Program-made: the position numbers and the translations under genes
Part shown: positions 62,003 to 64,000 of the stretch, piece by piece
How the letters are laid out: every line of letters begins with the position of its first letter
How positions within the stretch are numbered: the first letter of the stretch is position 1
Origin: CAWJMD01 sp963700925
GTDB lineage: Bacteria > Actinomycetota > Actinomycetes > Actinomycetales > CAWJMD01
Direction of reading: 5' to 3'
DNA length: 64,000 nt
NCBI GenBank assembly: GCA_963700925.1
Contig: OY969553.1
Location: forward strand, 1,736,001-1,800,000
The notes under the pieces: generated by a model
Told to the model about the DNA's origin: nothing
The model's database searches: none
The model's input: only the letters and a program-made list of their open reading frames with translations

Positions 62003-63199
62003 TCAACCGGTCATGGCGGGGTCGAACAAGACCTTGATGGCGCCGTCGCGCTTCTCCTGGAACATCGCGTACGCCTCTGGGGCCTGCGCGAGGGGGAGGC
62101 GGTGGGTCGCGAAGCCGTCGACGCCCAAGGGGTCTCCGTCCCTCAGCAGCTCGAGGATGTCGTCGCTCCACCGGCGCACGTTGGCCTGGCCCATCCGCAC
62201 CTGCACGTGCTTGTCGAACAAGGTCAGCATCGGCACCGGGTCGGCCATGCCGCCGTAGACGCCGGTGATGGAGAGGGTGCCACCGCGCCGAACCATGTCG
62301 ATGGCCGAGTGGAGGGCCGTGAAGCGGTCGATGCCGGCTTTCCTCATCACCTGTCGCGCAACGGCATCGGGCAGGAGGGCGGTCGCTCGCTGGGCCATGT
62401 TTCCGACCATTCCGCCGTGAGCCTCCATGCCCACGGCGTCGATCACGCTGTCGGGGCCACGTCCGGCAGTGAGGTCCTTCACGGCGTCGGTCAGGCCCGA
62501 GCCGAGCTCCTCGAGGTCGAGGCTGACGACCCCCCAGGCCCGCGACCTGTCGAGCCGCTCCGGCACGCGGTCGACGCCGATCACCAGACCCACACCCTGG
62601 AGAAGCGCTATCCGACAGGCCATTTCGCCGATCGGTCCGAGACCGACCACCGCGAGTGACCCGCCAGGCGGGATGTCCGCGTACTCCACCGCCTGCCATG
62701 CGGTTGGCAGCACATCGGACAGGTAGACGAACCGCTCATCCGGAGGTCCCTCGGGAACGGGGATCGGCAGGGTGTCGGCGAACGGCACCCGCAGGTACTC
62801 GGCCTGCCCTCCGGGAACCTGGCCATAGAGCTTGGTGTAGCCGAAAAGCGCTGCCCCCGTGCCCTGCTCGCGCACCTGCGTGGTCTCGCACTGGGAGTGG
62901 AGACCGCGTCGGCACATGAAACACGTACCGCAGCTGACGTTGAAGGGGACGACCACCCGCGCGCCCGGACGCAGGCTGCGCACCTCCGGTCCGACCTCCT
63001 CGACGATGCCCATCGGCTCGTGCCCGAGGACATCCCCCGGGTCGAGGAAGGGCCCCATCACCTCGTACAGGTGCAGGTCGGAGCCGCACAGTCCCGTCGA
63101 GGTGATCCTCACGATGGCGTCGGTCGGCTCTTGCAGCACCGGGTCGGGCACGTCCAGCACTCGGACGTCGCGGATGCCCTGCCACGTGACCGCCTTCAT
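62003..63199 (-). CDS. Zinc-dependent dehydrogenase (formaldehyde/alcohol dehydrogenase-like)
   Basis: 398 aa from the ATG at 63199 (GAGGGA upstream). Medium-chain dehydrogenase: catalytic zinc CGSDLHLYE and GHEPMGIVEEVG; structural zinc CGTCFMCRRGLHSQC; Rossmann AVVGLGPIGEMACRIA. The long spacing and loop (TGAALFGYTKLYGQVPGGQAEYLRVP) resemble glutathione-independent formaldehyde dehydrogenases. Substrate unknown. Convergent with the TipAS gene. Confidence 0.88.
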   Translation of the reverse strand: MKAVTWQGIRDVRVLDVPDPVLQEPTDAIVRITSTGLCGSDLHLYEVMGPFLDPGDVLGHEPMGIVEEVGPEVRSLRPGARVVVPFNVSCGTCFMCRRGLHSQCETTQVREQGTGAALFGYTKLYGQVPGGQAEYLRVPFADTLPIPVPEGPPDERFVYLSDVLPTAWQAVEYADIPPGGSLAVVGLGPIGEMACRIALLQGVGLVIGVDRVPERLDRSRAWGVVSLDLEELGSGLTDAVKDLTAGRGPDSVIDAVGMEAHGGMVGNMAQRATALLPDAVARQVMRKAGIDRFTALHSAIDMVRRGGTLSITGVYGGMADPVPMLTLFDKHVQVRMGQANVRRWSDDILELLRDGDPLGVDGFATHRLPLAQAPEAYAMFQEKRDGAIKVLFDPAMTG

Positions 63200-63385
63200 C
63201 GTGACCACTCCCTCGCCCTCGGATCCGGTGCCATGACCGTCCCTAGTACCGCTCTACCCGTTCCGGCGGGTACGCACAAGGGTTGCGCGGGCGCGGACGC
63301 CCAGCCCAGGGCAGACTGGCGGTGTCCGTCGGGGCGGGCGCGGAAGGACCAGGACGACATGCCCTCGACTGACCAGGAGACAGAG

Positions 63386-63538
63386 ATGACCGACACGGGC
63401 CAAGATCCCGTGCCTCGCGACCCACCGGCCCCGCCGGGCTCGGAGCTCGCGGCGCTGGTGGACGACCTCGGCACCGGGCCCGATGCGGGCAGCACCGAAC
63501 CCCACGCTGCGCCGGGCGCCGAGCCTCCGGACCACTGA
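63386..63538 (+). CDS. Hypothetical small acidic protein
   Basis: 50 aa from the ATG at 63386 (GGAG, 6 nt away); an in-frame ATG at 63359 gives 59 aa. Pro/Asp-rich (DTGQDPVPRDPPAPPGSE), low complexity, no family. Could be a small disordered protein or chance. Confidence 0.35.
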   Translation: MTDTGQDPVPRDPPAPPGSELAALVDDLGTGPDAGSTEPHAAPGAEPPDH

Positions 63539-63566
63539 GCCGGGTGGAGGTGAGGACGGTGGGCGC

Positions 63567-64000
63567 CTAGTCCTCGGCGTCGTCGGTCTCGAAGCTCGGC
63601 TCCCCGTCCACGCAGGTCGCCCGTACCTTCGACTCGCCGGCGTCCGAACGGAACTCGATCCTCACCTCGTCGGCACGCGTGTCGTTGCGCATCGTCCAAC
63701 CGCTCGCAGGCGAGGCGCCGCGAAGACTCACCGCGTTGCCGGTGCACCGCACGCTGACATGGCCCCCGGTGACCGTGACGGATTCGTCGACAGGGGCGGC
63801 GGACGGTGGCCCCGTCGACGCGGACCCGGTCCCACTGCTCGACGGCGACGACGGAGGAACGGTCGGCACCGAGGTCTGGGTGCCCGAGGTCTGCGTGCCC
63901 GAGGCCTGGGCGCCCGAGGTCGTGGGCAACGGGGCGGGCGCCGCGCCGCCGAGCACCTGGTCGCCGGCACGGCTGATCGCGACCCAGGCGAGCGTCGAGG
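63567..64000 (-). CDS. Hypothetical extracytoplasmic protein, 5' part outside window
   Basis: Open to the right edge; at least 144 codons. The visible part starts with a likely end of a membrane or leader region (STLAWVAISRAGDQ), then a Thr/Ser/Gln-rich linker with ASGTQTSGTQTS repeats and about 80 residues of beta-rich domain (VTVTGGHVSVRCTGNAVSL, VRIEFRSDAGESKVRATC) with two Cys. No family named. An internal GTG at 63956 could be a start but the frame continues upstream. Confidence 0.6.
   Translation of the reverse strand, partial: STLAWVAISRAGDQVLGGAAPAPLPTTSGAQASGTQTSGTQTSVPTVPPSSPSSSGTGSASTGPPSAAPVDESVTVTGGHVSVRCTGNAVSLRGASPASGWTMRNDTRADEVRIEFRSDAGESKVRATCVDGEPSFETDDAED

Overview
The window is high-GC DNA with many GTG starts and short stop/start overlaps. 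Its gene order resembles the purA - DUF3151 - fba - DedA - pyrE - dnaK neighbourhood known from Mycobacterium and relatives. Together with DUF222/HNH, ANTAR, SpoIIE-type and SGNH proteins, this points to an actinobacterium of the order Propionibacteriales (Nocardioides or Aeromicrobium-like). That placement is inference from gene content only.

Layout. 1-6.7 kb: tail of an S10 carboxypeptidase, a DUF2277 gene, two secreted SGNH hydrolases, purD, a methyltransferase, purA. 6.8-13.5 kb: signalling genes. These are an ECF sigma factor with a membrane partner, a lipid kinase, DUF3151, a paralogue of the membrane partner behind a similar ECF-type promoter, and a partner-switching set (STAS, GAF-PP2C-ATPase, STAS). 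13.5-24.4 kb: fbaA, a flavin disulfide reductase-like enzyme, small membrane proteins, a SPOUT methylase, DedA, a zinc dehydrogenase and three overlapping GAF-ANTAR genes. 24.5-30.1 kb: M28 peptidase, pyrE, SDR, exonuclease III, alpha/beta hydrolase, CPBP-like membrane protein. 30.2-40.6 kb: a heat-shock cluster read leftward from an HspR-type operator, dnaK-grpE-dnaJ-hspR-clpB, ending in a translationally coupled GGDEF-EAL protein.

40.6-44.3 kb looks like a small inserted region: a large unrecognised membrane protein between an IS3-like and an IS256-like transposase remnant. 44.3-54.4 kb is accessory: glycolipid-binding protein, cNMP-binding flavoprotein, WYL regulator divergent from RidA, DUF488, an N-truncated DUF222/HNH gene behind an SOS-type box, a beta-lactamase-like gene, LysR, a full class A beta-lactamase, DinB-like and lipoprotein genes. 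54.4-60.6 kb holds envelope genes, including an LPXTG surface protein and a secreted M14 carboxypeptidase.

The most interesting locus is 60.7-62.0 kb. A stand-alone paralogue of ribosomal protein L11 is divergent from a MerR regulator with a TipAS-like drug-binding domain. The two prolines of the thiopeptide-binding loop of L11 are replaced and one residue is missing. The intergenic region holds two back-to-back MerR-type promoters (TTGACC-N19-TAGCGT leftward, TTGACT-N19-TACGCT rightward) built from a near-perfect 21-bp inverted repeat. I read this as an inducible, target-replacement antibiotic-resistance module; the function is inference.

No tRNA, rRNA or CRISPR array was seen. Other non-coding structure includes two intergenic repeat elements with a shared architecture, two hairpins with nearly the same stem, and an 81-nt imperfect palindrome.
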